Source of the DNA: Candidatus Woykebacteria bacterium RBG_13_40_15
GTDB taxonomy: Bacteria; Patescibacteria; Microgenomatia; Woykebacterales; RBG-16-39-9b
Length of the DNA: 64,000 bases
Reading direction: 5' to 3'
Assembly (NCBI GenBank): GCA_001816655.1
Contig: MHCP01000014.1
Location: forward strand, 1-64,000
Both the position numbers and the translations under genes were made by a program. The notes under the pieces were generated by a model. That model searched no databases. It saw only the letters and a program-made list of their open reading frames with translations, and was not told the DNA's origin. Shown here piece after piece: positions 40,165-49,222 of this stretch; the stretch's first letter is position 1, and each line of letters begins with the position of its first letter.

Positions 40165-41793
40165 ATGGTAAACAAGGCAGGTACAAAATATATTTTTATT
40201 TCTGGTGGAGTACTATCAGGAGTTGGTAAGGGAATAACTACCGCTTCTTTAGCTTTAATTTTAAAATCAAAAGGCTTTACGGTAAGCCCTTTTAAATGTG
40301 ATCCCTACATTAACGTAGATGCTGGTACGATGAATCCGACCGAACACGGCGAGGTTTTTGTGACCGATGATGGGGCGGAGACAGACCAAGACCTTGGTCA
40401 CTACGAGCGCTTTTTGGATATTGATCTTTCTGGGGCAAACTTTACTACTACCGGGCAAATTTATCAGACAGTTATTCAAAAAGAGAGAAATTTAGATTAT
40501 AAGGGTAAGTGTGTTGAAGTTGTACCTCATATTCCTGAGGAAATTATCAGGCGGATAAAAATTGCTGGGGAAAAGAATAATGCGGATATAGTACTTGTGG
40601 AAATTGGAGGAACAGTTGGCGAGTACCAAAATATTTTATTTCTGGAAGCCGCCAGAATTCTGAAATTTCGCCAACCTCAAGATGTGATTCATATTCATGT
40701 AGGTTACTTGCCAACTCCGAATAGTTTAGGGGAGATGAAATCAAAACCGGTCCAACAGTCGGTTCGGCTTCTAAATTCAGCCGGGATTCAACCCGATATT
40801 CTGGTTTGTCGGTCAGACGAGTTTATGGACGAGAAACGCCGGGAAAAACTCGCTCTTTTTTGCAACATGAACCAAGCTGATATTTTTCGAAATCCCGATG
40901 TCGATTCAATTTATGAAGTCCCATTAGTTTTGGAAAAACAGCAAATAGGCCAAAAGGTCCTTGAAAAATTAAAGTTTAGAGTTGGGAAAAAAGACCTATC
41001 GGCCTGGGAGAGTTTAGTTGCTACTATTAAAAAACCAAAAAAAGAATTGCCAATTGCGGTAGTTGGCAAATATTTTACCACTGGAGACTTTTCCTTGGAA
41101 GATTCTTACATTTCAGTAATTGAAGCAATTAAACATGCTTGTTGGGCGAATGTTGTAAATTCTCGAATTGTCTGGGTCGATAGTGAGAAAATTGAAAAGG
41201 AAGGAACGGGAGCCCTAAAAAAATTTAAAGGGGTTGTAGTTCCTGGTGGTTTTGGTAGTAGAGGGGTTGAGGGGATTATTAAAGCGATTCAATTCGCCAG
41301 AGAAAATAAAGTGCCTTACTTGGGCCTTTGTTTTGGTATGCAGCTTGCAACAGTTGAGTTTGCAAGAAATGTAGCAGAGTTGAAAGACGCTAATACTACC
41401 GAAATAAATAGTGACGCGTACAACAAAGTAATTCATGTAATGCCGGAACAAGAAAAGTTATTAATTGGTAAGGAGTATGGTGGTACTATGCGGCTAGGAG
41501 CCTTTCCTTGTAAACTAGTTAATGGGACTACTGCACAGAAAGCGTATGGTCGCAATGAAATTTATGAGAGGCACCGTCATCGATATGAATTTAATAGTCA
41601 ATTTAGAGATAAACTAGAAAAGTCAGGCTTTATTGTTTCAGGTACAAGTTTGAATGGCCGTCTTGTAGAGATAATTGAGATAAAAGGGCACCCTTTCTTT
41701 GTCGGGACACAATTTCATCCCGAATTTAAATCTAGACCACTCAGGCCTCACCCACTATTTTCAGCCTTTATTAAAAAAAGCTGTCTAGCATAA
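40165..41793 (+). CDS. pyrG: CTP synthase
   Basis: 542 residues. Synthetase domain: FISGGVLSGVGKGITTASLALIL with the P-loop, CDPYINVDAGTMNP, and EIGGTVGEYQN. Glutaminase domain: VPGGFGSRGVEGI, GLCFGMQLA with the nucleophilic Cys, and GTQFHPEFKSRP with the catalytic His-Glu. It aminates UTP to CTP with glutamine. ATG at 40165 follows a terminator-like T-run with no Shine-Dalgarno. Confidence 0.96.
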   Translation: MVNKAGTKYIFISGGVLSGVGKGITTASLALILKSKGFTVSPFKCDPYINVDAGTMNPTEHGEVFVTDDGAETDQDLGHYERFLDIDLSGANFTTTGQIYQTVIQKERNLDYKGKCVEVVPHIPEEIIRRIKIAGEKNNADIVLVEIGGTVGEYQNILFLEAARILKFRQPQDVIHIHVGYLPTPNSLGEMKSKPVQQSVRLLNSAGIQPDILVCRSDEFMDEKRREKLALFCNMNQADIFRNPDVDSIYEVPLVLEKQQIGQKVLEKLKFRVGKKDLSAWESLVATIKKPKKELPIAVVGKYFTTGDFSLEDSYISVIEAIKHACWANVVNSRIVWVDSEKIEKEGTGALKKFKGVVVPGGFGSRGVEGIIKAIQFARENKVPYLGLCFGMQLATVEFARNVAELKDANTTEINSDAYNKVIHVMPEQEKLLIGKEYGGTMRLGAFPCKLVNGTTAQKAYGRNEIYERHRHRYEFNSQFRDKLEKSGFIVSGTSLNGRLVEIIEIKGHPFFVGTQFHPEFKSRPLRPHPLFSAFIKKSCLA

Positions 41794-41798
41794 AAGAA

Positions 41799-41831
41799 CT
41801 CCCCGTGGAGGGCAACACAGGGAGTTCGAGG
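41799..41831 (+). terminator. Hairpin after pyrG
   Basis: GAACTCCC pairs with GGGAGTTC around a loop of about 16 nt. No T-run, so termination is uncertain. Confidence 0.5.
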
Positions 41832-41957
41832 TATGAATTATAGCTTATTATTACAATACTTGTAAGTGATTAACTTACAAAATTGCACAATAGTATTATC
41901 AGAAATACGTTGGAGCGTCAACAATCAAGCATTAATTTGATCTATAAAGAAAGCGGT

Positions 41958-42269
41958 TTAGATTATATTGAATTCGTCGAAATCGGGGAAAATTTTTTTC
42001 TGCAAATCTACGCCATTTTTTCCAGCCAACTCGATCAACTTTAAAATTGAAGCCACTCCTGCAAGATTTATTCCCTTCTTATTGGTTAGGTGCCTAATAA
42101 ATTGCAGTTTTCGGATATCCTTTTGTGAAAATCTTCTTCGGTTTGTTTTAGTCCGCGCTGGGATAACTAATCCTTCGTTTTCATAAATCATAAGAGTCCT
42201 GGGGTGAACTCCCATTATTTCGGCCGTGACAGAAAGTGTGAATAAGGGTTTGGTATCTGCTGATGTCAT
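41958..42269 (-). CDS. MerR-family regulator (HspR-like)
   Basis: 103 residues. LFTLSVTAEIMGVHPRTLMIYENEGLVIPARTKTNRRRFSQKDI is the winged helix of MerR proteins, in the HspR arrangement (A-E-M-G-x-H-x-x-T-L-x-x-Y-E-x-E-G). The rest is a short coiled coil (LAGVASILKLIELAGKNGVDL). HspR represses chaperone genes; no dnaK is nearby. TAGTAT 6 nt before the ATG suggests a leaderless mRNA. Confidence 0.88.
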   Translation of the reverse strand: MTSADTKPLFTLSVTAEIMGVHPRTLMIYENEGLVIPARTKTNRRRFSQKDIRKLQFIRHLTNKKGINLAGVASILKLIELAGKNGVDLQKKIFPDFDEFNII

Positions 42270-42299
42270 AGGAAAATACTACGATATAATATACTAATA

Positions 42300-42603
42300 A
42301 AATATCAATATGCAAGTGTTATTTTAGCGTAGTGAAAACCGTTTTCTTATCGGAACGGTTGAAGAAGCTAAAAGAAACTTCTTCCGATTTCGGAAGCCGA
42401 AGGTTTTAGCCCGCGGAGCTTCATTTTTGGGCTAGGTAGTAGGTTGGCTGTTGCATTTTTATGCGGATCGGTATATTTTTTAATTAGTTAAATATTTGTT
42501 GTGTGTAGCCCGTTTTAATGTTTTAGACGGGCGTATTTTGGAACGGGCTTTGAGGGCAACACATAACAGGGAAAACCCCGGCAACTTCCGGGGTTTTCTT
42601 TTT
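42300..42603 (+). ncRNA. Structured stretch ending in a strong terminator, possible RNA gene
   Basis: No ORF fits this 480-base gap. Local hairpins: AACCGTT/AACGGTT near 42339, CTTCCGA/TCGGAAG near 42380, TAGCCC/GGGCTA near 42408-42434, and GCCCGTT near 42508 that can pair with either of two ACGGGC copies (near 42528 and 42552). It ends in an 11-bp GAAAACCCCGG stem (42571-42598) plus T5. No promoter is clear. It could be a small RNA or the leftover 3' region of a transcript. Confidence 0.4.
42571..42603 (+). terminator. Rho-independent terminator
   Basis: GAAAACCCCGG (42571-42581) pairs perfectly with CCGGGGTTTTC (42588-42598), loop CAACTT, then TTTTT. Confidence 0.85.
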
Positions 42604-42615
42604 ACCAATTGACCC

Positions 42616-42645
42616 CTTGACAAATAGTTAGACTTTTTATTACAG
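42616..42645 (+). promoter_or_regulatory. Promoter of the KGG-repeat gene
   Basis: TTGACA near 42616 with TACAGT about 18 bp later. The leader is about 95 nt and carries a GGGAGGTG ribosome site. Confidence 0.5.
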
Positions 42646-42749
42646 TAATGTTGTAAGGTTTTATGATAGTAAGACTTTAGTATTAAGCAGGTTTTAAATG
42701 CAAGAGTCAGTTTAGAACAATCTTGAAGGGAGGTGAAAATAACAAGACT

Positions 42750-43007
42750 ATGACAATGAGTACCGAAGAAGCTGGGAGGAGAGGAGGCTTGATGGTAAAA
42801 AAGAAATATGGTCCCTCTTTTTACTCTGAGATCGGCCGAAAAGGTGGTCAAGCAACCAAAAAGGCATACGGCCCAGACTTTTATTCGAAGATCGGGGAAA
42901 AAGGTGGCGAGATGGTAAAGGAAAAGCATGGCCCCTCGTTTTACTCAGAGATTGGTAAGAAAGGTGGAAGAATGCGAGCGAACAAGCAAATGAAGTTTGA
43001 GTTTTAG
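42750..43007 (+). CDS. KGG-repeat stress-type protein
   Basis: 85 residues from ATG at 42750; an ATG at 42756 is also possible. AAGGGAGGTG ends about 15 nt upstream, a long gap. The protein is built of three copies of a 20-residue unit, G-x-K-G-G-x-x-x-K-x-x-Y/H-G-P-x-F-Y-S-x-I-G, plus a partial fourth. This is the stress-induced KGG motif known from B. subtilis GsiB and enterobacterial acid-stress proteins, related to plant LEA group 1. It is intrinsically disordered and hydrophilic, probably protective. Confidence 0.85.
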   Translation: MTMSTEEAGRRGGLMVKKKYGPSFYSEIGRKGGQATKKAYGPDFYSKIGEKGGEMVKEKHGPSFYSEIGKKGGRMRANKQMKFEF

Positions 43008-43039
43008 CTTGGCGATTATGCCCTTAGTGGTCAAGCTAA

Positions 43040-43058
43040 CCCCCGATCATTTCGGGGG
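43040..43058 (+). terminator. Hairpin after the KGG-repeat gene
   Basis: CCCCCGA (43040-43046) pairs with TCGGGGG (43052-43058); an outer AGCTT/AAGCT pairing near 43009/43033 precedes it. No T-run. Confidence 0.5.
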
Positions 43059-43083
43059 AGGAATTATCCGTAGTAAAAGCCGC

Positions 43084-43122
43084 TTGTCTAATTAGCCGTT
43101 TTTTGGTTTAATTTACTTCACG
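43084..43122 (+). promoter_or_regulatory. Near-leaderless promoter of ileS
   Basis: TTGTCT (43084-43089), 17-bp spacer, TTTAAT (43107-43112), 10 nt to the ATG at 43123. Confidence 0.5.
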
Positions 43123-46077
43123 ATGTTTAAAAAGGTTAGTTCCAAAGTTGATTTTCCGCAACTAGAGCGTGAAACTCTTAAATATTGGCAAAAAAATAAG
43201 ATTTTAGAAAAATATCTCGCCAGAAATAAAGATTCCAAAGAAAAGTTCAAGTTTCTCGACGGTCCAATTACAGCCAACAATCCAATGGGAGTGCATCATG
43301 CTTGGGGAAGGACTTACAAAGATTTGTGGCAACGTTTTTTCAATATGTTGGGCAAACGCCAGCGTTTTCAAAACGGTTTCGATGAGCAAGGGCTTTGGGT
43401 TGAGGTTGAAGTCGAAAAGGACCTTGGATTAAAAACAAAAAAAGACATTGAAAATCTAGTTCCTGGAAACACCTTTGAATCAATTGCCAAGTTCGTCAAT
43501 CTTTGTAAGGAAAGAGTTAAAAAGTATTCTGCAGTTCAAGCAGAACAGAGTAAGCGTCTGGGTTATTTCATGGATTGGGAAAATTCATACCACACAAGTT
43601 CCGATCAAAATAATTACGCAATTTGGAATTATCTAAAAACAGTTCACGAAAAAGGCTGGCTTTACAAAGGGAGAGACACCGTGCCTTGGTGCCCGCGCTG
43701 TGGTACCGCCATTTCTCAACACGAGATTTTGACTGAAGAATATCAAGAAATCACCCATAAAGCAGTTTACGTGCGATATCCTATTATTGGTAAAAAGAAT
43801 ACCTACTTACTTGTTTGGACCACGACTCCTTGGACTCTTCCAGGTAATGTTTCGACTGCTGTTAATCCTGAACTAAAATATGTAGAAATTGATTGGGTTG
43901 TGGGAGCTCCAATCGGGGTTCCAATGGGTAACTACATAGTTTCAGATAACCTCTCAGAACGTATTTTCAAGGATTTGGACAAGGAAGAAGTAATTCGAAC
44001 TTTTTCTGGGAAAGAATTAATCGGATTAGAGTATGCGACCCCCTTCGATGATCTTGAAAGAGTTAAAAATGCAAAAAAAGAAGGAAATTTCCATAAAGTA
44101 ATCGCTTCCAAAGATTTGGTGACAGCGGAAGAAGGTACCGGTTTGGTTCATATTGCACCGGGGCAGGGGGAGGAAGATTTTAAACTTGGAAGGGAACAAG
44201 ATATTCCTACAATTGAATTGATCGATGAAGGGGCTAACTATATAAACGGGTTGGGTGAATTTTCTGGAAAAAACGCCAAAGACCATCCTGAATTAATCCT
44301 TGATTATCTCGAAAAATATGAGAATGGTAAATTTTTCTTTAAAGTCGAGGATTATAAACACCGCTATCCAACTTGTTGGCGGTGCAAGACAGAGCTTGTT
44401 TGGCGAGTGGTTGATGAGTGGTATATTGCGATGGATAAACCATCGAAGTCAAAAGTAAAAAGTCAAAATTCAAAAGTTGAGAAAAAGACTTATCGGGAAA
44501 TGATGAAAGAAGTTATTAAAGATGTTAAATGGATTCCCTCTTGGGGCTACGAGCGAGAGTTAGACTGGCTCAACAATATGCACGATTGGCTAATTTCTAA
44601 GAAACGATATTGGGGCCTTGCGTTGCCAATTTGGGAGTGTAATAAGTGCGGTAATTTTGAGCTTGTTGGCTCAAAAGAGGAGTTAAATGAAAAAGCAGTT
44701 AGCGGTTGGAAAGAATTTGAAGGCAACTCTCCTCATAGACCTTGGATAGATCAAGTAAAAATAAAGTGTTCGAAATGTGGGGAAGTGGTATCTAGGATTC
44801 CAGATGTTGGAAACCCGTGGCTTGATGCCGGAATTGTTCCATTCTCAACTCTAAATTATTTCGAGGACAAAGATTATTGGAGAAAGTGGTTTCCAGCAGA
44901 TTTTATAACCGAAGCTTTCCCAGGCCAATTTAAAAATTGGTTTTACTCGCTGATTGCAATGTCAACAGCCCTTGAAGCTACAACCCCATTCAAAACACTT
45001 TTAGGTCATGGTCAAGTGAAGGATGAAAAGGGAGAGGAGATGCACAAAAGTAAAGGAAATGCAATTGAGTTCAATGAATCAGCAGATAAAATAGGGGTTG
45101 ATGTAATGAGGTGGTTATATCTTAGAACCAAACCTGAACATAATGTTAATTTTGGTTATCACGTTGCCGAAGAGATAAAGCGCTTATTCTTGTTAAGACT
45201 TTGGAATGTTTACGTATTCTTCGTTACTTACGCAAATATTGATGAATGGAATCCGACTAACAAAAAATTTAAGCCCACGAATGTTCTTGATAGATGGGTA
45301 TTTTCCAGAATGAAAGGAAATATTGAGCACGTAACTGAGGCTTTAAATGGTCTTGGGGAGAAGAAAAGGTTCGATGCAGCAGACGCCATTGGAAACGCCG
45401 AAATTTTCGTAGACGACTTATCAAATTGGTATGTGAGGAGAATAAGAGACAGAGTGGGTCCTAACGTGCCTGATGGAGAAGATAAAAAGGATGCTTATGA
45501 AACTCTTTGGGTTGTGCTGAAAAGCTACTCAAAAACCCTTGCTCCAATGGTTCCATTTATTTCGGAGGAGATATACACAAATTTAACCGGAGAATTATCC
45601 GTCCATCTAGTTAATTGGCCTTCAGGTGATGAGTTTTTTAAAGACACAAAACTAGAGGAAGAGATGAATTTGGCAAGGGAGATTGTTGAGGCAGCCCACT
45701 CTAAACGCAAAGAAAAAGCCATCAAGGTACGTCAACCATTGGCTCTTCTTACCTACCCGAAACAAAAACTAGATACAGAAGTGGAAAAGGTAATCGCCGC
45801 TGAGGTCAATGTGAAAGAAGTAAGATTTGATCCTAAACAAAAAGAGGGTGTAAGACTTGATGATAGAATTACTGAAGAATTAAAAGAAGAAGGAGAAGCA
45901 AGAGACTTAATACGGGCTGTTCAGGAAAAACGAAAAGAAGCTAGTGTTGAGTTTAGCGATGAAGTCACGGTTTATGCCCCGCTACCAAGTAGAAAAGATC
46001 TGGTGGATTTAGTTAAGAAAGAAACATTGGCAAAGAAGCTTATTCAATCTAACGAAATAAAAGTAGAAAAAGATTAA
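43123..46077 (+). CDS. ileS: Isoleucyl-tRNA synthetase
   Basis: 984 residues. Class I motifs: PMGVHHAWGRT (HIGH-like) near residue 53 and EEMHKSKGNAI (KMSKS-like, here HKSKG) near 640. The editing domain includes LVWTTTPWTLPGNV, typical of IleRS. Zinc-type cysteines occur in CPRCGTAISQ, CWRCKTELVW, CNKCGNF and CSKCGE. The first lysine of KMSKS being His is unusual for bacteria. The stop overlaps the rodA start (TAATG). Confidence 0.94.
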   Translation: MFKKVSSKVDFPQLERETLKYWQKNKILEKYLARNKDSKEKFKFLDGPITANNPMGVHHAWGRTYKDLWQRFFNMLGKRQRFQNGFDEQGLWVEVEVEKDLGLKTKKDIENLVPGNTFESIAKFVNLCKERVKKYSAVQAEQSKRLGYFMDWENSYHTSSDQNNYAIWNYLKTVHEKGWLYKGRDTVPWCPRCGTAISQHEILTEEYQEITHKAVYVRYPIIGKKNTYLLVWTTTPWTLPGNVSTAVNPELKYVEIDWVVGAPIGVPMGNYIVSDNLSERIFKDLDKEEVIRTFSGKELIGLEYATPFDDLERVKNAKKEGNFHKVIASKDLVTAEEGTGLVHIAPGQGEEDFKLGREQDIPTIELIDEGANYINGLGEFSGKNAKDHPELILDYLEKYENGKFFFKVEDYKHRYPTCWRCKTELVWRVVDEWYIAMDKPSKSKVKSQNSKVEKKTYREMMKEVIKDVKWIPSWGYERELDWLNNMHDWLISKKRYWGLALPIWECNKCGNFELVGSKEELNEKAVSGWKEFEGNSPHRPWIDQVKIKCSKCGEVVSRIPDVGNPWLDAGIVPFSTLNYFEDKDYWRKWFPADFITEAFPGQFKNWFYSLIAMSTALEATTPFKTLLGHGQVKDEKGEEMHKSKGNAIEFNESADKIGVDVMRWLYLRTKPEHNVNFGYHVAEEIKRLFLLRLWNVYVFFVTYANIDEWNPTNKKFKPTNVLDRWVFSRMKGNIEHVTEALNGLGEKKRFDAADAIGNAEIFVDDLSNWYVRRIRDRVGPNVPDGEDKKDAYETLWVVLKSYSKTLAPMVPFISEEIYTNLTGELSVHLVNWPSGDEFFKDTKLEEEMNLAREIVEAAHSKRKEKAIKVRQPLALLTYPKQKLDTEVEKVIAAEVNVKEVRFDPKQKEGVRLDDRITEELKEEGEARDLIRAVQEKRKEASVEFSDEVTVYAPLPSRKDLVDLVKKETLAKKLIQSNEIKVEKD

Positions 46078-47177
46078 TGCCAATAGCAAAACTTTTCATA
46101 AAGATAGACCTATTAATTTTTATTCCAGCGATTCTACTGAGTTGTTTTGGACTCTTAATTATTTATAGTGTCTCTTTCGAATCTGACCCATCGTTCTTTT
46201 ACAGACAAGTTTTCTACCTAATTTTTTCAATAGGACTTTTTTTATTGGTATCACAAATTAGTTTTAAGACAATTATCCAATTTTCATTTATTTTATATAG
46301 TTTGATCATCCTTTTGTTGATTATTACAAATTTCTTTGGAAGCGAAGTTCAAGGGTCTGTGAGATGGTTGGATTTTGGCTTGGTGAAACTTCAGGCATCT
46401 GAGCTTGCGAAACCGGTTGTCGTTTTAGCACTTTCGTTATTTTTTGCCAAGCATCCTGCCAAGAAGCTAAAAAACTTCCTAATATCTGCGATTTTAGTAG
46501 TTATTCCGGCTGTTCTTATTTTAAGGCAACCTGACTTTGGGAACTTTTTTATTTTATTTCTCATTTGGTTTTTTATCGTCTTTGTTGCAGGAACAAATAT
46601 TATTTATTTGGTTTCTCTAGTTTTAATTTCGGCTGTTTCCTTTCCATTGCTTTGGAACCTATTAGCGAGCTACCAAAAGGCTAGAGTGACTACCTTTTTT
46701 AATCCCAATTTTGATCCGCAAGGAGCAAGTTACAACGTTGTTCAGGCGATTATTGCGTTTGGAAGCGGACAGTTAATCGGGAGGGGATTGGGTCGGGGGA
46801 CACAATCGCATTTGAATTTTTTGCCAGCAGAGCGAACCGACTTTATTTTTGCTTCGACTGGAGAAGAACTTGGTTTTCTGGGGATCAGTATAATATTACT
46901 TCTTTTTGTTTTTTTGGTTTACCGGCTTGTGAAACTAGCACAATCTACCACGCAGATTGAAGAAAGTATATTTATTTTCGGTTCAGCGTTTGCGATTTTT
47001 CTTCAATTTTTTATAAATACAGCCGTAAATATGGGTATTTTACCGGCTACTGGTATCACTCTTCCATTTGTTTCATTTGGCGGTAGTTCCTTAGCTTCAA
47101 TGTTTTTGTTTCTCGCCTTGGTGCAATCGATAATTAATCAAAAGAAAGAAAAAGCTGATGCTGTTTTAACTAGTTGA
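46077..47177 (+). CDS. rodA: SEDS protein, RodA-like
   Basis: 366 residues, about ten membrane helices. VRWLDFGLVKLQASELAKP, RQPDFGNFF with the catalytic Asp, VVQAIIAFGSGQLIGRGLGRGTQSHLNFLPAERTDFIF-type loop, and TLPFVSFGGSSL are SEDS signatures. As it is separate from the ftsW copy in the division cluster, an elongation role (RodA) is likely, but short size and SEDS similarity leave a second FtsW possible. Translationally coupled to ileS, an unusual pairing. Confidence 0.85.
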   Translation: MPIAKLFIKIDLLIFIPAILLSCFGLLIIYSVSFESDPSFFYRQVFYLIFSIGLFLLVSQISFKTIIQFSFILYSLIILLLIITNFFGSEVQGSVRWLDFGLVKLQASELAKPVVVLALSLFFAKHPAKKLKNFLISAILVVIPAVLILRQPDFGNFFILFLIWFFIVFVAGTNIIYLVSLVLISAVSFPLLWNLLASYQKARVTTFFNPNFDPQGASYNVVQAIIAFGSGQLIGRGLGRGTQSHLNFLPAERTDFIFASTGEELGFLGISIILLLFVFLVYRLVKLAQSTTQIEESIFIFGSAFAIFLQFFINTAVNMGILPATGITLPFVSFGGSSLASMFLFLALVQSIINQKKEKADAVLTS

Positions 47178-47201
47178 CAGTTCACACTCTAAGCCTATAT
47201 T
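47174..47201 (+). promoter_or_regulatory. Promoter of rplU-rpmA-parB
   Basis: TTGACA, 16-bp spacer, TATATT. The following leader contains GCCTATATTATTTAGGC, a small hairpin that overlaps the -10 region. Confidence 0.6.
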
Positions 47202-47238
47202 ATTTAGGCAACCAAAAGATTATTGAAAGCTTAAATTT

Positions 47239-47547
47239 ATGAAATACGCGGTTATTAGAACAGGCGGCAAGCAATATAAAGTGATGGAGGGGCAAACTTT
47301 GGTTATTGAAAAAGTCGATGTTGAAAAGGAAAAACCCATAGAGTTCGATCAAGTCCTGCTTTTAGTGGAAGACGATAAAGCAAAGATTGGACAGCCGATT
47401 CTTGAAGCAAAGGTTAAGGCAAAAGTCATCGATCATATTAAAGGTGAAAAGATTGATGTTTTCAAATATAAAGCAAAGACGGGTTATCATCGTAAAATTG
47501 GGCACCGTCAAAACTTGACAAAGGTACAGATAGAAAAGATCGGATAA
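47239..47547 (+). CDS. rplU: 50S ribosomal protein L21
   Basis: 102 residues. YAVIRTGGKQYKVMEGQTLVIEKV is the invariant L21 start, and KYKAKTGYHRKIGHRQNLTKVQIEKI the basic 23S rRNA-binding end. It is followed by rpmA as in most bacteria. Confidence 0.97.
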   Translation: MKYAVIRTGGKQYKVMEGQTLVIEKVDVEKEKPIEFDQVLLLVEDDKAKIGQPILEAKVKAKVIDHIKGEKIDVFKYKAKTGYHRKIGHRQNLTKVQIEKIG

Positions 47548-47592
47548 TAAAATTAGAAGTTAGTATTTAGAAATTATAAATCCGGAGACAGT

Positions 47593-47856
47593 ATGGCTCA
47601 TAAAAAATCAGGTGGTTCAAAGGCAAGACAAGGTAGTAAACCAGCTGGAAAACGTTTAGGCGTAAAAATTTATGCTGGTCAGGCAGTATCACCAGGAGAA
47701 ATAATTGTTCGACAAAAAGGAACGCGTTTGCATCCTGGAGAAGGGGTAAAAATTGGCAGAGACTTTACCATGTTTGCCGTAAAAGAGGGAACAGTCGCAA
47801 TTAGAAACGTGAAAGGTAAAAAATTTGTGGGTATTGCTCGCGAGGCTAAAAAATGA
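47593..47856 (+). CDS. rpmA: 50S ribosomal protein L27
   Basis: 87 residues, beginning AHKKSGGSKARQGS after Met, the mature N-terminus that reaches the peptidyl-transferase centre; there is no Firmicutes-type cleaved extension. RLGVKIYAGQAVSPGEIIVRQKGTRLHPGEGV confirms the family. Its stop overlaps the ParB start by 4 bp. Confidence 0.97.
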   Translation: MAHKKSGGSKARQGSKPAGKRLGVKIYAGQAVSPGEIIVRQKGTRLHPGEGVKIGRDFTMFAVKEGTVAIRNVKGKKFVGIAREAKK

Positions 47857-48653
47857 TGGAAACGATAGATATTGAGACACTCGAAATCGACATTGATGTT
47901 TTACAACCAAACCCTCTGCAACCGCGAGGACAAATTTTACCGGATTCTTTGGTTGAATTGGCAGAATCTATACGGGAACACGGGATTTTGGAACCTTTGA
48001 TTGTTGCAAAGACGCCTGCTGGTTACCAAATAATCGCTGGAGAGAGGCGTTGGAGAGCATCGAAGTTGGCGGGTCTTACAAAATTACCCTGCTTGGTTAA
48101 GGAAACTTCCCCACGAGGCATGCTTGAAATGGCCTTAGTTGAAAATGTTCAACGAGTTGATTTAAACCCAATAGAGCGGGCCCAAGCATATAGAAAATTA
48201 ATTGAAGAATTTTCCTTGACAGCTACTGAAATTGGCCAGCGTGTTGGGAAAAGCGGTCCCTATATCTCAAATAGTTTGAGACTGCTTGAACTGCCTGATG
48301 CTCTAAAGGATGGATTACTTTCCAGTACAATTACCGAAGGCCATGCAAAGGCTTTACTTGGGCTAGAAGATATCAACTTAATGATAGCAGGTTACAAACA
48401 AGTTTTGTCTGAAAATCTTGGCGTTAGAGCGACAGAAGAAATGGTTCGTAGAATGAAGGCTAAAGCAGAAATAAAGCCCAAGACAAAGAGAGAGTATCAG
48501 CACTCAGAAGATATAACCAAAATTGAAAATGAAATTGCATCTTCTACAGGGTGCAAGACAAGGCTTTTGCGTTCTGCAAAAAGCGGTAGGCTTCTTTTGA
48601 TTTTCACTTCAGACGATCAACTCCAAGCTATCTATAAGAAACTAACCTCCTAA
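47853..48653 (+). CDS. parB: Chromosome-partitioning protein ParB/Spo0J
   Basis: 266 residues. NPLQPRG, GERRWRASKLAGL and ALVENVQRVDLNPIERAQAY are the ParB CTPase-domain motifs; TATEIGQRVGKSGPYISNSLRLLELP is the HTH that reads parS. The C-terminal dimer part is present. No parA neighbour and no perfect parS palindrome were seen here. Coupling to rpmA ties it to ribosomal-protein expression. It converges on lepB with a 4-bp overlap. Confidence 0.92.
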   Translation: MMETIDIETLEIDIDVLQPNPLQPRGQILPDSLVELAESIREHGILEPLIVAKTPAGYQIIAGERRWRASKLAGLTKLPCLVKETSPRGMLEMALVENVQRVDLNPIERAQAYRKLIEEFSLTATEIGQRVGKSGPYISNSLRLLELPDALKDGLLSSTITEGHAKALLGLEDINLMIAGYKQVLSENLGVRATEEMVRRMKAKAEIKPKTKREYQHSEDITKIENEIASSTGCKTRLLRSAKSGRLLLIFTSDDQLQAIYKKLTS

Positions 48654-49222
48654 TAAGTAATTCCTTTAATTATTGAAATCTTATTGGGTGGCCAGTAACG
48701 TAGCCATGCCTTTCCAATAATCGATTTTCTGGTGATTGGACCCCACTCTCTTGAATCATAGCTGTGCGTTCTATTATCCCCCAAAACAACATAACTGTCC
48801 GCTGGAACTTCAACTTTTTTCCCGTCTCGCAGGTAAGAGCCGCCTGATATGGGCTCAGTTATTTGATATGGTTCTGTGAGAGTAAAACCGTTTGGATGCT
48901 CGGAGTTATAAATAACGATGTGATCATTTCTAATTTCGACTTTTTCTCCGGGTAGCCCTATGATCCGTTTTATAAAGTCAACATCAGGGTTCGTTGGCGA
49001 TTTAAAAACTATCACATCACCTCTCTGGGGTTTATTAAATCTGTAAGTTATTTTATCAGTTAGAATATACTGACCATCATAAAAATTAGGCTCCATACTA
49101 GCACCTTTTACTTCATGGGGTTGGATAAGGAAGATGTACAAAACTACAAATATTGCGGCAGCGACAACTACGGTTTCAATTATATCTATGAAAATAGCCA
49201 AAATGGATGTTTTTTCTCCCAT
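48650..49222 (-). CDS. lepB: Signal peptidase I
   Basis: 190 residues. One membrane helix (residues 10-32), then GASMEPNF with the catalytic Ser, RGDVIVFKSP, FIKRIIGLPGE with the general-base Lys, and GDNRTHSYDSREWGPI. This is the short Gram-positive-like form. It removes signal peptides of Sec substrates. It starts behind a hairpin plus T-run. Confidence 0.95.
   Translation of the reverse strand: MGEKTSILAIFIDIIETVVVAAAIFVVLYIFLIQPHEVKGASMEPNFYDGQYILTDKITYRFNKPQRGDVIVFKSPTNPDVDFIKRIIGLPGEKVEIRNDHIVIYNSEHPNGFTLTEPYQITEPISGGSYLRDGKKVEVPADSYVVLGDNRTHSYDSREWGPITRKSIIGKAWLRYWPPNKISIIKGITY

Noticed and set aside
42300..42603. RNase P RNA, tmRNA or SRP RNA
   Set aside because: None of their conserved cores can be found in this stretch.
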